In this document: piece by piece, positions 25,135 through 38,636 of the stretch | Layout of the letters: each line of letters begins with the position of its first letter | How positions within the stretch are numbered: the stretch's first letter is position 1 | Assembly: GCF_036785885.1 (NCBI RefSeq) | Contig: NC_092312.1 | Coordinates: forward strand, 12,108,001-12,172,000 | Reading direction: 5' to 3' | From: Coffea arabica | Taxonomy: Eukaryota > Streptophyta > Magnoliopsida > Gentianales > Rubiaceae | DNA length: 64,000 bases | Made by a program: the position numbers and the translations under genes | Notes under the pieces: generated by a model | The model's input: only the letters and a program-made list of their open reading frames with translations | What the model was told of the DNA's origin: nothing | Databases searched by the model: none

Positions 25135-28100
25135 ATGCTGAGACCAAGAGGGTTCTTCGTACTCTTCTTTATCTCCTTCTGCTTCTTCTCATCTCTCAAA
25201 CCTTCATTCCCTCGTCCTGGTTAGTCTTTCTTTTCCTTCCTTACTTTACTTTTTTTCTCATTATATAGTAGCAAGCAACTAGTATTACTATCTTTTTTCA
25301 CATTTATTGCATAATCTATAGTTGAACTGATTTGTTATGTGCTGTGGATAGAGCCCAGAATTGCATTTAGTCTGCATTACTCAAAGGGTCTTTGATTTAT
25401 AAATTTGAATCCCAGGGATTATGCACTTTGTTGGGGTAATGATGAAAGTGCTCTTTACTAATTCAGTGCTCTCTGTGAGTTGGCTGGTAGTTGTCTGAAA
25501 GGTCAAATCGAATTTTTTTTTACCTGGATAATTTGGAAACATAGGTTCTTGATTCATTTAGTAGGATAATTACTCGGGGTGTTGGATGTAACTGTGGGGC
25601 TAATTTTGATTCTTTTTTAATAGAGTGGATAGTTGATATGTTAAGGAAATTGTATACTAGCTCCAAAATTTGGTGAGTGTTTAGTTGGTGGTTAAGGAAT
25701 GTATTACTTAAAGTTGTGATTCTTTCCTAATATTCACCACACTTTGTTTTTTTTTTTTTCCCCCAAAAGGGAAGGAAATCAGTCTATGAAAGGAACTGTT
25801 TTTTGTATTGTTAGTCTTTGCTGGGTTACACAAATTGATTAGGGAAGAGAAGGTGAAAGAAGGGGTTGGGGGGGACGAGGACAAAAAAGAAATGAGCAAA
25901 ATGAGGTATTTTGCCAGTAAAGTTTCTATCTTCATCCACTAAATTGGGCTTTTGGAAGTCAAATTACTAGCTTTGTAAGAGTTCTGAAGTTCTTTCATGC
26001 TTAATTCTCTAAATTTTTTTATTTCTCTCCCGCAAAGTGAAGGTAAGGTAGAAGAATAAAAAGCACAGTTCTTTGTCACTTCAAATGCAGTGTCAACAAT
26101 ATTACTGGTTTCTTAAACCGTGTTTACTTATTTGGAAGATCAATGAAGAGTTATTGCTAGAGTATTAGTGACAATGGATGTTAAGACTCAAAAACACAAC
26201 ATAAACAGACAGATGTACCTTGCCATCATACAATGAGGCAAATAGTTAAACTGTTATAGCTGCATGCTTGCTATCTGAGCTAGTCTTCTTCCAGTTCTTA
26301 TCTAGTCAACAACTTTGACTATGACAAATGCATGAAATTACTTATACATTAATTTGAGACCCAAAGTGTATATAGGCCAAGGACATGGAAGAAGATTTGA
26401 TTCATGATTTCCTTTGTTTATTGCAGCACCATATGTGATGAGAATAAGTTGTGGAGCTCGTGCAGATGTCCGGACTTCCCCAACTAATACTCTATGGTAT
26501 AAGGATTTTGCATATACGGGAGGAATACCAGCTAATGGAACCCGCCCAAGTTTTATAACTCCAAGTCTTGATACTCTTCGCTATTTTCCTTTATCTGAGG
26601 GACCTGAAAATTGTTACAATATCAATAGAGTACCTCATGGCCACTACACTGTTAGGATCTTCTTTGGATTAGTTGCAGAGCCAAATTTTAACAATGAACC
26701 CTTGTTTGATGTTTCCATAGAAGGAACACTAGCTTATTCTTTGCCATCTGGGTGGAGCAATCATGATGATGAGCAGGCATTTGTCGAAGCCCTTGTGTTC
26801 CTTGAGGATGGGACTGCATCACTTTGCTTCCATAGCACTGGTCACGGAGATCCAGCAGTAATGGCAATCGAAATTCTTCAAGTTGATGATGGAGCATACT
26901 ATTTTGGCCCTGGACATGGTCAAGGGACAATTCTGAGGACTGTTAAAAGATATAGTTGTGGTTCCGAGCATCAAAAGTTTGGTGCTGACTACAGTGCTGA
27001 CAGTTGGGGTGGGGATCGATTTTGGGATTCCCGCCTAACTTTTGGTCAGAGTAATGATCACACCATATCTACAACAAACAGCATCAAAGTACCCTCATCA
27101 TCACCTAACTTCTATCCTGAAGCTCTCTACCAGACTGCTCTTATTAGTACAGATAATCAACCTGATTTAGTCTACACAATGGATATTGACCCGAACAGAA
27201 ACTACTCAGTTTGGTTGCATTTTGCAGAAATTGATCCTTCAGTAACTGCTGCAGGGAAAAGGGTATTTGACATTTTGATAAATGGTGATGCTGTGTTTCG
27301 AGATGTTGACATTGTCAAAATGACTGGTGCTATTAATACAGCTCTAGTGCTGAATACAACTGTTCCTGTTAGTGGTCGAGGTTTGACAATCAGTTTGCAC
27401 CCTACAAAGGGTAATCATGCCATAATCAATGCTATTGAGATATTTGAGATTGTAGCAGCAGAATCCAAAACATTACCTGATGAAGGTACAGAGCAAAATT
27501 TTCTCACTTTCTCCCATGTCTTCTTAGCTAATGTTTTGTTTTGGGGTAAAGCTCACTTGACTCATGCACACTAACCTCCTTGTTCTCTTTCAACTAGAAA
27601 CACTACCATAGGTTACCTACAATGTAATGGTCTATGATGCTAGCTATGCAGCAAAATGAAACTATGCTGCAGTTCCTCCTTTTTGTTTTGGGGTAAAGCT
27701 CACTTGACTCATGTACACTAATCTCCTTGTTCCCTTACAACTAGAAACACTATCATAGGCTACCTACAAGCTATGCAGCAAAATGAAACTATTCTGTAGT
27801 TTCTCCTTTTGTTCTTATTACCGTGCTGGCTTTGGGATGGCTTGTTCAATAATTTTTACTTTTGTATGTAACAAGAGAGATGTAAGACCACCATAATCTC
27901 CTGGAAGGAGTGAAAAACTGGAATTTGTTCATGATCCTTCATAACTCGGGACATGGAATTTACCATAGTGCTTATAGAATTTGTTCTCATTCCTTGAAAT
28001 GGTTGTCACATAGCTATCATCCCAACATTTTATTTGTTTTTTTTTCTGGATTAAATGGTTTTGTTAAAAGCTTTTACATTAATTAGATATGTTTCTTCCC

Positions 28101-31100
28101 TCTAGTCTCCCTTCATTTACTATGAGCATGGTATGTTGGGATGCTTCTTAGTGCATGTGGGATAATGTTACAAATGATAGTCTATGTGTCTTCATGTTGG
28201 AAAATCTTTTGAGGGTGTAGGTTTACTGGTCTAGTCATGAGTCGTCGCCGCATTCTTATGTTGTCATTGCATAGTGCTGTTTACCACTGTTGTCGCCTGT
28301 GTTTGATTTTATTTCCCTTATACTAAGGCATGCCATTTTAAGTTTTTGGGAAATCTTTTGTTTTCCTTTGTGATAGTTCGAGCATTGCAGTCATTGAAGA
28401 CTGCTCTTGGGCTTCCTCTTCGTTTTGGATGGAATGGAGACCCTTGTGTTCCCCAGCAGCATCCGTGGAGTGGAGCTGATTGCCAATTTGACAAAGTTTC
28501 AAATAAATGGGTTATTGATGGGCTGTACGTAATTGAAGTTTTATACCCTTTATTCATGATATAAATTTTACTGGTACCCAAATATGTATTACCACCACTA
28601 AATTGAGTGTCTAAGTTTTAGTGAAATTATTTCTTGGGCTAATGGAGCAAAACTGCAAAATTGGAAGACCTTTAGACACTGGTCTGTACGTAAACTTCTA
28701 AGTTGGTTGAGAAGATAATTGAATAAGTCAGATTTTTAACATTGTTTAGAATGGGATCTAGTGACCTCTTTTGTGGGGCTTCTTCCAGTTGTATTTATGG
28801 CATTATGGACAGTCTTTTTAGCAGTATACAGCTCAGCTGCTTAGAAGTGTTACACCGATTAGGGCACAGAGAGTGGAAATTTACTTGATCATTGACTTTA
28901 TGTTATTAGACCAGTTTATTTTTATACAAGTACTTAACAAATTATAACAAAATTTATGGCCACATCTGCATATTATTTTAATTTTCCTTTGCCCAAAGTA
29001 CATCTCACTGGTTTTATTATTATTATTCTTCTTGTTCTATCGTACAAATTTTGTCTTTTGGGTTTTTAGTTATGCTGTTGACCATGATACACTGTTTCCC
29101 CTTTTTTCATGAGACATCTTGATGACAAAATTTACAAAAGGTGGCAATTTTCCAAAATTGTACTGATTTTTAGTCTGCTTGAAGCAAAGTATCAGGCACA
29201 AGAAGTGAGATTAATCTTTCCGTAGATTCTTGCGAAAGTATATAAGAAATTTAGGTTTGTAGCAGTACTTCTAAGATTTAGTTTGTATGCTGAATTCTAA
29301 CTTCGGAAAAGTCAAAATATTTCTGTATATGATACAGCACAAATGATTTTCCCGTGAATTACTATTTGATATTGACGTCTCATGTTTATTTCCTAAAATC
29401 TATCTGCTTTGCAATGACAGTGGTCTTGACAACCAAGGGTTGAGGGGCTTTTTGCCAGCTGACATATCAAAATTGCACAATCTGCAGAGCATGTAAGCTA
29501 TAGTTTTATTTAAGCAGCACGGTTACAACTCCATTTAGTCCTCATTGGCATCAAAATCATAACATCTCTTACACCATCTCATCGCATGATCAGTAGTTGA
29601 TTTTGATGCTAAGATTGGTTAGTATCATGTTTATTGAGTAATGAACCATAATCTTAGAAGGAGAAGTGCTAAGCACGAGCTTTATTTTGTCATCATGTCA
29701 ATTGTTCTTGTACTAAATTCTGTTTCCTTGATTTTAAAATCATTTTGTCTATCATATTATCTCTATAATTGGTGTAATTGCAGAAATTTTAGTGGAAACA
29801 GCATTGGCGGAGTAATTCCTTCCTCTCTTGGAACAATTTCTAGCCTAGAAGTACTGTGAGTAAATCTTCTGCATTTATTAACTTACATCCTTTTTTTATT
29901 GGCAAAATGCCAGTGGTGAATGTGTAATGAATAATGTATCCGGTAATTATATATGCCTTCTAATTTAGCCAAAGAGGGAAGCCATTCTCTGACTTTACTT
30001 CTTTCAAAAGGTTGTAAATTTTCCCAAACCATGACTCGGTTCCCAACCTTTCTCAAAAGGGTAGTTTTGCATGTTAATGTCTTCTAACAAATTAGACAAA
30101 AGACTCTCATTAGTGTAATCCTCCCTAATTCTGCTGAAGACTGATGTACAATCAGATTGGATGGTAGTTCTTCACCAGCCCTTCTTTTTTGGCTTTTAGC
30201 ATTGCCAGTCAGACTGCAGCTGCCTCTTAAACAGCTGCATCTGTGGAATGATTTAAATGGATAGCCGAGGTTCCTAGCAGTCCCTTGCCAGTTTCTAGCT
30301 ACTGCTTCCACTCCAGCTTGGATTTTCTTATTGTGCAGTGCTGCATCAGTGTTGATTTTGATTATTTTGGGACATGGTGAAATTGATCTTTCCTCCTCAG
30401 CTACAGCAGCCTAGTGTTCCTCGTGTTTATCCTGCTTCCTCACTTATTTAAATTCTCCCCGCTCTTTTGCTACTTTTGTTATTATGGAATTACCATCTAT
30501 ATTACCTTCATTAAAGTTATGTTCATCTCTCGCTTTCCATAAGAAATTTGCATTTAATTCAGTACGACCTATTCCATTCACTCTGCTAGCTGAAATTTCT
30601 CCACCATTTCCAGAAATTCCTTCATTCCTCCTTTAAGGCATGTGTCTGTATTTGAAATTCCTTCCATGCCAGTTCCACCCTCTTGCAAAATAGCAAAAGG
30701 GCAACATGTGTTTAGTTGTATCCACTCCTTCACCACATCCTTTACATTTGGGATTCCCTTTCCCCATCCTTCTCAAAATTAAGATGGTGATTTAGTTTTG
30801 TGCTTACTGTTCGGGGCCAAAAATTCTTCGATATACTTTATCTTTTTAACATTTATGCTGGATGCGCCTTCCCTCTCCACCTTCTACTTAGAAATTGAGT
30901 CGTTGGTGAGCTCATATGCACTGACCTGATATTTTGTTCTTGATGCAAAAATGAGCAAAAAACCAAGTTAAAAGAATAATTTCTCAATTTTTAACAACTA
31001 TTGTTGCTTCTTCATGGATATGTGCTGTTGCAGTTCATCTCACAATGACTAGTACCAGTTATCGAACTAAGATAATTACAGAATATCACTTAAATGTGGG

Positions 31101-33656
31101 TTGTGTGTGTAGTACTTCTTCTTACTTAGCTATGGTTCATTAGGTTCCTATAATTGTTGTGTTTGGTGAGATATCTCTAGCAATCTACTATGGTGTAATA
31201 AGTTTAAACCAGTAGACCTTTCACTAGCTTTATCCTGCAAATTTATGCCTGGCATGTTTTTAATCTCTGATGTCCCAAAGTAAAAGACTTACAAATAAGA
31301 TGCATATGGAACTTCCAAGCAAGCATTTATTCTATCTGTCACCGTCTATGCTTCTTATCTCAATACATACTACATAGGAATTTAATATTACACAAATTTT
31401 GACATTTTCATTGCTATTACTTTTGGTTGGGGGGAGGGTTGTTAGAGGTGTTATTGCCTAATTATCCTCTAATTCAGTTTTGCAAAAGCTACTCGTTATG
31501 AATCATAAAGGTCATCATTTGTGTGATTGTTTGTAGTGTGCATGCACATATATATCTAGAATTAGTGAACCTTGAGTGACACCACATTTATGATTTTACA
31601 CTGTCATTCTTTTGTCATAAAGTGAAGATAATACTGTTCCTATCATGTTAAACAGTCTAATCTAATTGCTGCAGATAACTGGACCAATTATGGATGGTCT
31701 GATTGCTTCATCCTTATTTTCTTTTTTTTTTTGGGTTCACTTTCTGCATCTTTAGTATTTGTACGAGGCACAACTTTTTTGATGCTTGTGTTGATTTTGA
31801 TCTTTCTTTCTGATTGCTGAAGACCATTTTGGTTTACAGGGATCTTTCTTACAACTTCTTTAATGGGTCGATCCCTGAAAGCCTTGGCCAGTTGACTTCA
31901 TTACGAATACTGTAAGGTTATCCAAATTTGTTGCTTTGTGGGTTTTAGTGAACAATCACAATACCATATTGATATTTGGGAGTTGGCTTCTATTGTTGGA
32001 TTTGTTTGTTTAGGAATCTCAATGGTAACTCTCTCTCAGGAAGAGTCCCAGCTGCATTAGGAGGAAGATTGTTGCACAGAGCTAGCTTTAAGTATGTTCA
32101 CTATTGACTCTGTTTTTAGGCTATGGTACTGATTACGCATCTGCTTGATTTTGGGTAGTCATATTCAGCAAGGCCTAGGATGGCCTAGTTGTGGGTGGTT
32201 AAATCCTTCCATGCTTGGTAATATAGCAGACATAGTATGACCTAGATATTCTGTTTCAGTCAAAATCCGGCCCATTGGGATGGGATGCTTCACTGATAGA
32301 AGCCTCTCAAGGTACTATTTAGCTGCTGCACTTAGTCTTAAGACCATAACTTTTGCTGGTTTTGAACCTTGTCTAGCTTGCGAACTGGTTTAATGTGTAT
32401 AAGCCAGATGTGTACAATACCATGAATTCCTGATGACTGGGCTGTAGTCTCATGGTCTTCAAAACGTTTGACTATAGGTTGAAGTGTCTGGTAAATACCT
32501 GTCCCAGGATGACAGTGCAGCTACTTTCCCAGTGTGGAATGTTAACTTGCTTTAGCCCACTGGTGGATCTAATGGCAGGCGGTGAGCGGCCCCAAGATTT
32601 CTAGAATTCTTTCGTTATCCTTTAAAATAATCGAAGTATTCATTTATATCGTATCAAAGTTTGATTTTGCCTCCCCAAAATTTTATAAATCCTTCAACAT
32701 CCCATTGAAAACTTCAAAAATTTCCATGTAAACACTAGAGTTCTCCACCCTCACCCCCCCCAAAAAATTTTTTTCAACATATAAGAGTACCTTCTTAAAT
32801 GCACATCTTTACTATTCTCCACCCATCCAACACCCCCAACCACCCCCCCCCCCCAAAAAAAAATGGAAAACATTAACCTCTGGCTCCTCCAGCGCTTTAG
32901 CCTTTGGAATATGACTATTTACTGTGCATTGCCCTTGTCCCTCTTTGGTTTAATTACTACTTTAATAAAATATTAGCAGCTCCTTGGTAAACATTTTTGT
33001 GTTTGCCTAAATTGCCCTCATGATAAAAGGTTTTATGACCTTTAATAACTACTCGTGTTCAAATAACTTGCATGATTTCCCGTCTATGTTTTTTGTCATG
33101 TTATATGATTAAAAGTTATTTGTCTTGAAAAACAAGTATTCATTACTAGTCAAGTCTGAAGGATTTGGATTCTTACGTGTCAGCTACAGTAAACATCAGC
33201 ACTGTATCAAATAACAGAATTACCAGAATTGATGTGCAACTTTTTGTTCAGAAACTCACTCTGGATTTTTTCTAGTTTCACGGACAATGCTGGTCTCTGT
33301 GGTATTCCTGGCTTGCGAACGTGTGGACCTCATCTCTCAGCCGGTGCAAGAGTTGGCATTGGATTGGGGGTATGTGTATCATTCCTGCTGATTGCAACCT
33401 GCTTGACTTGTTGGTGGAAAAGGCGCCAAAATATTCTCCGAGCTCAAAGAATTGGAGGTAAGGACATTCATCTCAAGTTCATATTCTCGCAATAATTTGC
33501 AACTATGGGAAGTTAGTACCCTCTGAAATTGATGATCCTCCCATGCTCATAAAATGTGCTTTGGTTTTCCTTTCTTGGTTTAATTATCTATTGCCATAAT
33601 GGAAAACCAGATATATTGGGCCACAAACAAGGTTGCATGCATCACAAACACAAACA

Positions 33657-33690
<34 letters not shown>

Positions 33691-33983
33691 AACACACTTG
33701 TTCAGAAAGAGCATATGGACGCATGCATGTTCTTGCACATACTATGTAAATTTGCAAAAGGGGAGAAAGGGCGGTAGAAGGTGTATTGCTTGATGCTGTT
33801 TTAGATAAATACGCGAGTATCAATTCTAATGAGTTGCTCTTTGTAAATCTTGATCTTTCAGCAAGAGATGCTCCTTATGCAAAGGCAAGAACTCAGTTCA
33901 ACCGTGATGTGCAATTGACAAGACATCATGGTCATGAACATGCTCGCACAGCTGCTGAAAATGGGCCAAGCTTGCTTGCATGA
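25135..33983 (+). CDS. RLP4: receptor-like protein RLP4: malectin-like domain, LRRs, no kinase (629 aa)
   Basis: Nine exons: 25135-25219, 26427-27485, 28377-28524, 29421-29492, 29784-29855, 31840-31911, 32014-32091, 33276-33457 and 33862-33983. All introns are GT-AG and the joined frame is exactly 630 codons. Order: signal peptide (about 1-26, hydrophobic FFVLFFISFCFF); malectin-like di-carbohydrate-binding domain (about 29-375); a hinge with FGWNGDPCVPQQHPWSGADC (about 395-420); LRRs mostly one per 72-bp exon (about 431-525), with GNSIGGVIPSSL and YNFFNGSIPESLG; a C-x7-C cap (537-545); a membrane helix about 555-576; and a basic cytoplasmic tail of some 53 residues without a kinase. The layout and length match Arabidopsis RLP4, a cell-surface protein whose malectin-like domain binds cell wall. 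Phase is consistent in the LRR exons (each begins after two bases of a codon), typical of exon duplication. Intron 5 holds an antisense LINE relic. The ERF12-like gene 13 kb downstream matches the Arabidopsis neighbourhood. Confidence 0.88.
27536..27812. repeat. tandem duplication in RLP4 intron 2
   Basis: Copies at about 27536-27684 and 27685-27812 share TTTTGGGGTAAAGCTCACTT, CTCCTTGTTC and GCTATGCAGCAAAATGAAAC. The second has a roughly 20-bp deletion. Confidence 0.85.
30085..30930 (-). pseudogene. antisense LINE relic in RLP4 intron 5
   Basis: On the minus strand, from high to low coordinates, a frameshifted reading gives PKCKGCGEGVDTTKHMLPFC (a zinc-binding zf-RVT segment, about 30700-30790) and then KINTDAALHNKK (start of an RNase H domain, about 30330-30370) followed by NWQGTARNLGYPFKSF. 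This is the 3' part of a plant LINE ORF2, broken by frameshifts and stops. It is antisense to RLP4 and is removed with the intron. Confidence 0.75.
33651..33700. repeat. (CT)n(CA)n microsatellite in RLP4 intron 8
   Basis: A run of CT dinucleotides passing directly into CA dinucleotides. Open frames over it on both strands are artefacts. Confidence 0.9.
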
Positions 33984-34940
33984 TCAGCTAGCTATTAGCA
34001 GCCATACTTGACATCCCTTTTTGTTGGCTGGATGAGGTGTACATTACCATTCGTTTCTGGTGTCAATTTGCATGATTTTGGCTTGAAAGTTCTATTTTTT
34101 ATACCACAAAATAGCAATACCCTCAGAACTGTTAAGTTAATCTTTAACCAGGTGCTGTTTTGGATATGAATGTCCCAGATGGGAAGATTGCTGTAAATCT
34201 GTGTCATTTTTTTCTTTTTTTGGCAGCAGTATCAGAAATACGTAGCATTTAGGAAAGCCCGTGTATAAAACTTAATGCACTTGAGCGTCCAAGGATGTAT
34301 GATTAGAATAGCCTCGTGACCTCCTTGCAGTTCCAAATTGACTCTCCGTCCTCCTCGTTAACTTATCAATTTTGCCCTTCATATTAATGTTTAAGAGGCT
34401 GTTGTTTTCGGGGGTGACCTACCACTATTTTTGACTTTTTACTTGGATGCTAATAGCGTGGTGCAGGGCTCTCATGCATCTTTTTTCTTTTTTAATCATT
34501 TTTTTTGTTTTCCAAGAGTGCAAGAGACTAATTTGGAAGTATAAATATCACTTCCCTTGTGTATATATTTTGCATATAAGATTTACTCAGAATATTAAAA
34601 TCTTCAAACTGAAAACCTTCAACATTGAGTGGCTAAAATCGTGGGGCGGGTTTTGATCCACTAACACGCAGAGGGGCAGTCGTAGATCACCTTAGATTAG
34701 ATCCCCCAGAACATCTTTGGATGGAAGTCCAGCCCAATGCTGATCGCAAAAAATGCACAAGTATTTGGACTCCGTGCCCATTGGTTTGTCTGTGAATTGA
34801 AGAGCAACGCCTAGCATTGGGACTTTTTCTTTGTTTTGGGCCAAACGTAGCAGATTGATTTCGTTTGGTTAAGTAAGTGCCAGGGCTTTTGCTTTTCCGG
34901 AATTTTAAATACAAGTTTAGGCTGCATAGCACCTTTTTCT
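33984..34940. other. RLP4 3' region and spacer
   Basis: Holds the presumed 3' untranslated region of RLP4 in the first few hundred bases; no further gene seen. Confidence 0.45.
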
Positions 34941-35028
34941 TTCACATTTCAATTGATAGAGCATAGGCTACATTAAGATTAGTGAGGTAGGTTCAAGTCC
35001 GTCCTACTTATTTCCCCAAAAAAAAAAG
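34941..35028 (+). mobile_element. tRNA-like SINE fragment
   Basis: TTGATAGAGCATAGGC (box A-like) followed 35 bases later by GGTTCAAGTCC (a perfect RNA polymerase III box B) and an A-run near 35019. No clover-leaf closes, so this is a tRNA-derived SINE head rather than a working tRNA gene. Confidence 0.4.
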
Positions 35029-35255
35029 TCCTAATTGTTCTTTCCTCTTCACAAATTTCTTATTATTTTATGATTCCACCATCCTATCATATATGTACAC
35101 ACACTGATAACTAATACCTTCTTTTGTATTCATATAATTTTCGTAATTAATCTTATCGTTTCAAAATCTAACACGTGATATACATACTAACAGGTGCTCA
35201 TACATAGACAAACCCTTGTTTTATTTTTTCTAATTTCCTTCTTGGGGCATTTGTT

Positions 35256-35266
<11 letters not shown>

Positions 35267-35288
<22 letters not shown>

Positions 35289-35296
35289 GGGGGTGG
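35267..35296 (+). repeat. poly-G run
   Basis: 21 consecutive G, then AGGGGGTGG. It directly follows a T-run. Its length may vary by polymerase slippage or be an assembly uncertainty. Confidence 0.8.
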
Positions 35297-35418
35297 TTTA
35301 AGTTTACTTATTTTGGATAAAAAACTCTTCTAGCTTTTGACAGGCAGAGCAACCAAGATTAATTCTACTTGGCACCTTTAAAGATTTAACTGTTCTCATT
35401 TTGCACCCTTAATAGCTA

Positions 35419-35690
35419 CTTTTTTTTTTTTTGTTGTCATCATCACTTTATTATATTATTCTATTTTATCATAATCTAAGGGGAGGCTTAATTGGACCTA
35501 TGAGGGACTGATGGGAATTGAACCACCACTGGATCAGACGATGCACCCATATGAATTTTCTATATTATTTTATTCTATCCAAATACAAGGAAGAGGCTCA
35601 ATTGGACTTATGGGGGATCGATGGGAATTGAATCACCACCGGACCAAACGGATGCACTATACATTCGTATACATTTTTTTAAGAAAATCA
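35419..35690 (-). mobile_element. two related SINE-like copies in tandem
   Basis: Read on the minus strand each copy has GGTTCAATTCCCATC or a close variant (box B-like), then a tail; the first copy ends in the T-run at 35419-35432 (a poly-A tail on the minus strand). Copies are about 35419-35560 and 35561-35690. A related sequence sits at 44288-44466. Confidence 0.5.
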
Positions 35691-37639
35691 CGTATCGTAA
35701 CAATTGATGGGGGATAAGATTTAAACTCTTGACGTACCAATCCATTAACCAAGCTGGCTTGGTGGTTGGTTCTTAACAGCTACTGTCAGTAACTCCTAAA
35801 AAATAACAAGGAGTAATGCAAAGGAAGACCGAATATGTAATGTAACTCCATCCGCTCATCTTGCAAGGGAAATGACGTCTATATTCTTTAAAAATTCTTT
35901 GGTGCTTTCTCGTGACATATTTTGTCAGTAAAACAAATTATTTACGCAATTCACAAATTATTAGCTTGTCACTGCTGAAAGAGATCTGACTAATAGGGTT
36001 CCGTAAGAATTGGGGTAAAGAGGGAGAGCAACATGGGAACTTCCTGTACGATGAATTAGACAGAAATGATTCATAGAACAAAAAAAATAAAAATAAAAAT
36101 AAAAAAAAAAAGAAAAGGATTGATGACGCAAACCCAATGAAAGAGACGCATCGAGTGTTGGTACAGAAGAGACATACAGAAGGGCAGAAGTGTCAATCAA
36201 TCAGAAAAAAAAGTCAAAAACCAGTTTCCAACCAAAGCATCACACACGTGTCATTCGCAACAAGCGGGTCTATTGCCATATTCAGTGCTTCCGTCTGGTT
36301 TTTACCAACTTCCATTACTGCCCTACCCTACTACACTCTACCCTACAAAATTTTCACTCAGAACACTCGAGACACAGAAAAAGGACACAAAGTGTAGGAC
36401 CCCACATCCCCTCCCCGCGCCCCTGCCACCACCGCCCACTTGACCACGCAAGCCGCGTCAATTTACAGATTTCACCCTACCCCGAGCCAACCCAGGTACC
36501 CGAGCCACCACACAACGGAAGCAAAACTAAACGCAAAATCGGCTGTCCCCTTCAACTCAGACACCACGTAATGTACCCAGTACGCCACGTGGGCCTCTGA
36601 CACCAATTACTACTGCACTCTAATCTGTACTCTTCTGCCTGCAGAGCAGAGAGCACCGCACCGCACCGCACCATTCTCCACCTCTCCTCTAAATTCAGCT
36701 GCCAGGCCAGGGGCAGGGTAGGGGTCCTCCATTGTGCTGAGTGACTAGGGCCAGGGTCTCTCTCTCTGTCCTACCCACCCCTCACCCACCCCACAGCAGG
36801 GCACAAATACTACTACTGTCCTCCACTAGTAATGTGACACCACACCTGCCCAATGTCATCCACTGCTGCTGCTGCTACTCCACTTCTGCTTCTGCTCCAA
36901 GTATTATAAGAGGCTTCCATGGTTCAGTGCTACATAAATATGTGAAGGATGGGTGAAAATTATGTTGGTGAATAATTTGTATGTAGTGACTTATAAGTAA
37001 TTTATAGTTTTGAGATAAATCGTGATCTGTGTTAGTGAGTTGATGTATGTAATATAAAGAAATAATTAAAAAATATGTTCATAAAAAAATATAATATTTT
37101 TGAGTAAAAAATTGTAATTTATTAAAAATTTTATATAAATATAAAACACAGATAAATTGATGAATTAGCTACTAGTGAATATTCTACAATGTTGATGCTT
37201 TCAACATAATGCCTGAGTAGCAAGACTCAAGAATGTGCACCCATACGCCTTATTTTAAACATCAAGCCATTCTTGAATAATTGTTTTGTTGCAGTAAATG
37301 GTGGGGAACAGTTTGACTAGATAAAGCTAATAAAAATTAGATGTTAAGAAATTGAGTAATTATTTTCTTCATTCTGTAATTTGAACGTCAGTTTGATCTT
37401 AAAAAAAAAAACTAATGGTCTGTTTGAATACCATAATTTGGAAACAAAATTCAAATACTATTTAGCTTACATTATAAACACATTTGTTAAGAGTTGTAGT
37501 TTAGGTTTATAGGAAAAAAAAAAAAACTTTTTTCTTGGTTAGGATTTCCAATGAAGGAGCCAATAATATTTTCTTTTGTACCCAAAGGCCCCAGTGCAGA
37601 ATTGACTTCGATTGGACGAAGGTCAATCATGAAAATTGA
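35691..37639. other. spacer with a GC-rich promoter-like patch
   Basis: No gene recognised. 36230-36950 is unusually GC-rich for this window, with G-boxes (ACACGTGT near 36244, CCACGTGG near 36585) and a TATAAGA near 36905, described under findings. From about 36957 the sequence returns to AT-rich, with a weak M1-like tract. Confidence 0.45.
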
Positions 37640-37648
37640 TTTGATAAA
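37640..37648. repeat. left 9-bp target duplication
   Basis: TTTGATAAA, identical to 38628-38636. Confidence 0.88.
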
Positions 37649-38627
37649 GGGATAATTCCACAAAGCTCCCTTGAGATTTCTCACAATTATAAAGAGCTCC
37701 TCTCAAATTTTAAAAATTACATATACCTCCCCTACTTTTACTGTTTAGTAACAATATAAATCCAAGAACTTACATTTTCTTTTAACAATTCTAAATTGCC
37801 CTTTTGTACAAAACTAAGAAAGAAAAACTTAGTATATTCAATCTTTTTTTTCCATATTTTGCATAAATCAACTAGCTAAATCCCTAACAACCATCCAAGC
37901 ATAAGTTCTAAAATCAAGTAGTCATCCAAAATATCCTAAATTGCATATAAAGTATTAATACTTATCACGATAAAAAAAAAAAATACAAACATTGACAATC
38001 AAATTTTATTACCCCAAATTAAATATAAATGCACAAATACCTTTTCAATATAAGTTAATTTGACCTAAAACCAATATTACAACTCTCCTATGGCCTTAAA
38101 ATATTAATATTTCAAAAGTAAGAATAAATTCTACTTCTTCAATAAAATCATAATAAAAATTTTCTAATCCAATGAAAGAAATCATTAAGTAATTATTGAC
38201 ATTTTATAAAAAAATTTCTTAACAACAAACAAAATATAACAAATTCTACAGTTTTAGTTCTTCTTCCAATTTCAATGATCAATTTCATTATTTATTTTTC
38301 TATCACTGCGAGTCTTTTCGTTTGTTTCTAGTTGGACACATAATTTACTCCTTTTGCAGATTTTGTAATTTCAATTTGTTAACATCCACAAAATTGAAGA
38401 TAATAAAAAGATGTTATATTAACTAGAAAATAGACAAGAGGCAGAAAAATATATTTTTTTTAGGTTTTGTAAATTTATTACCTTAAATTTAAAATTATCT
38501 ACTAAGTAGAGGGCATTACATTATTTTATTATGTCAAGAGAGGTAAGTGTCATTTCTTAAACATGAGATAAGCCGAGTGAAATTGTCAATTGTTAGAAAC
38601 ATCAAGGGAGGTTTCTGAAATTATCCC
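37649..38627. mobile_element. MULE-type MITE without cargo
   Basis: 979 bp with terminal inverted repeats, left GGGATAATTCCACAAAGC and right (inverted) GGGATAATTTCAGAAACC, and a perfect 9-bp target duplication. Same family as 22236-23622 and 39057-41825. The interior is AT-rich with no coding capacity. Confidence 0.88.
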
Positions 38628-38636
38628 TTTGATAAA
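38628..38636. repeat. right 9-bp target duplication
   Basis: TTTGATAAA, identical to 37640-37648. Confidence 0.88.

Noticed and set aside
33556..33823. Several frames over the CT/CA repeat
   Set aside because: Microsatellite artefacts within an RLP4 intron.
34941..35028. tRNA gene
   Set aside because: Box B is perfect, but acceptor and anticodon stems do not close; more likely a SINE head.
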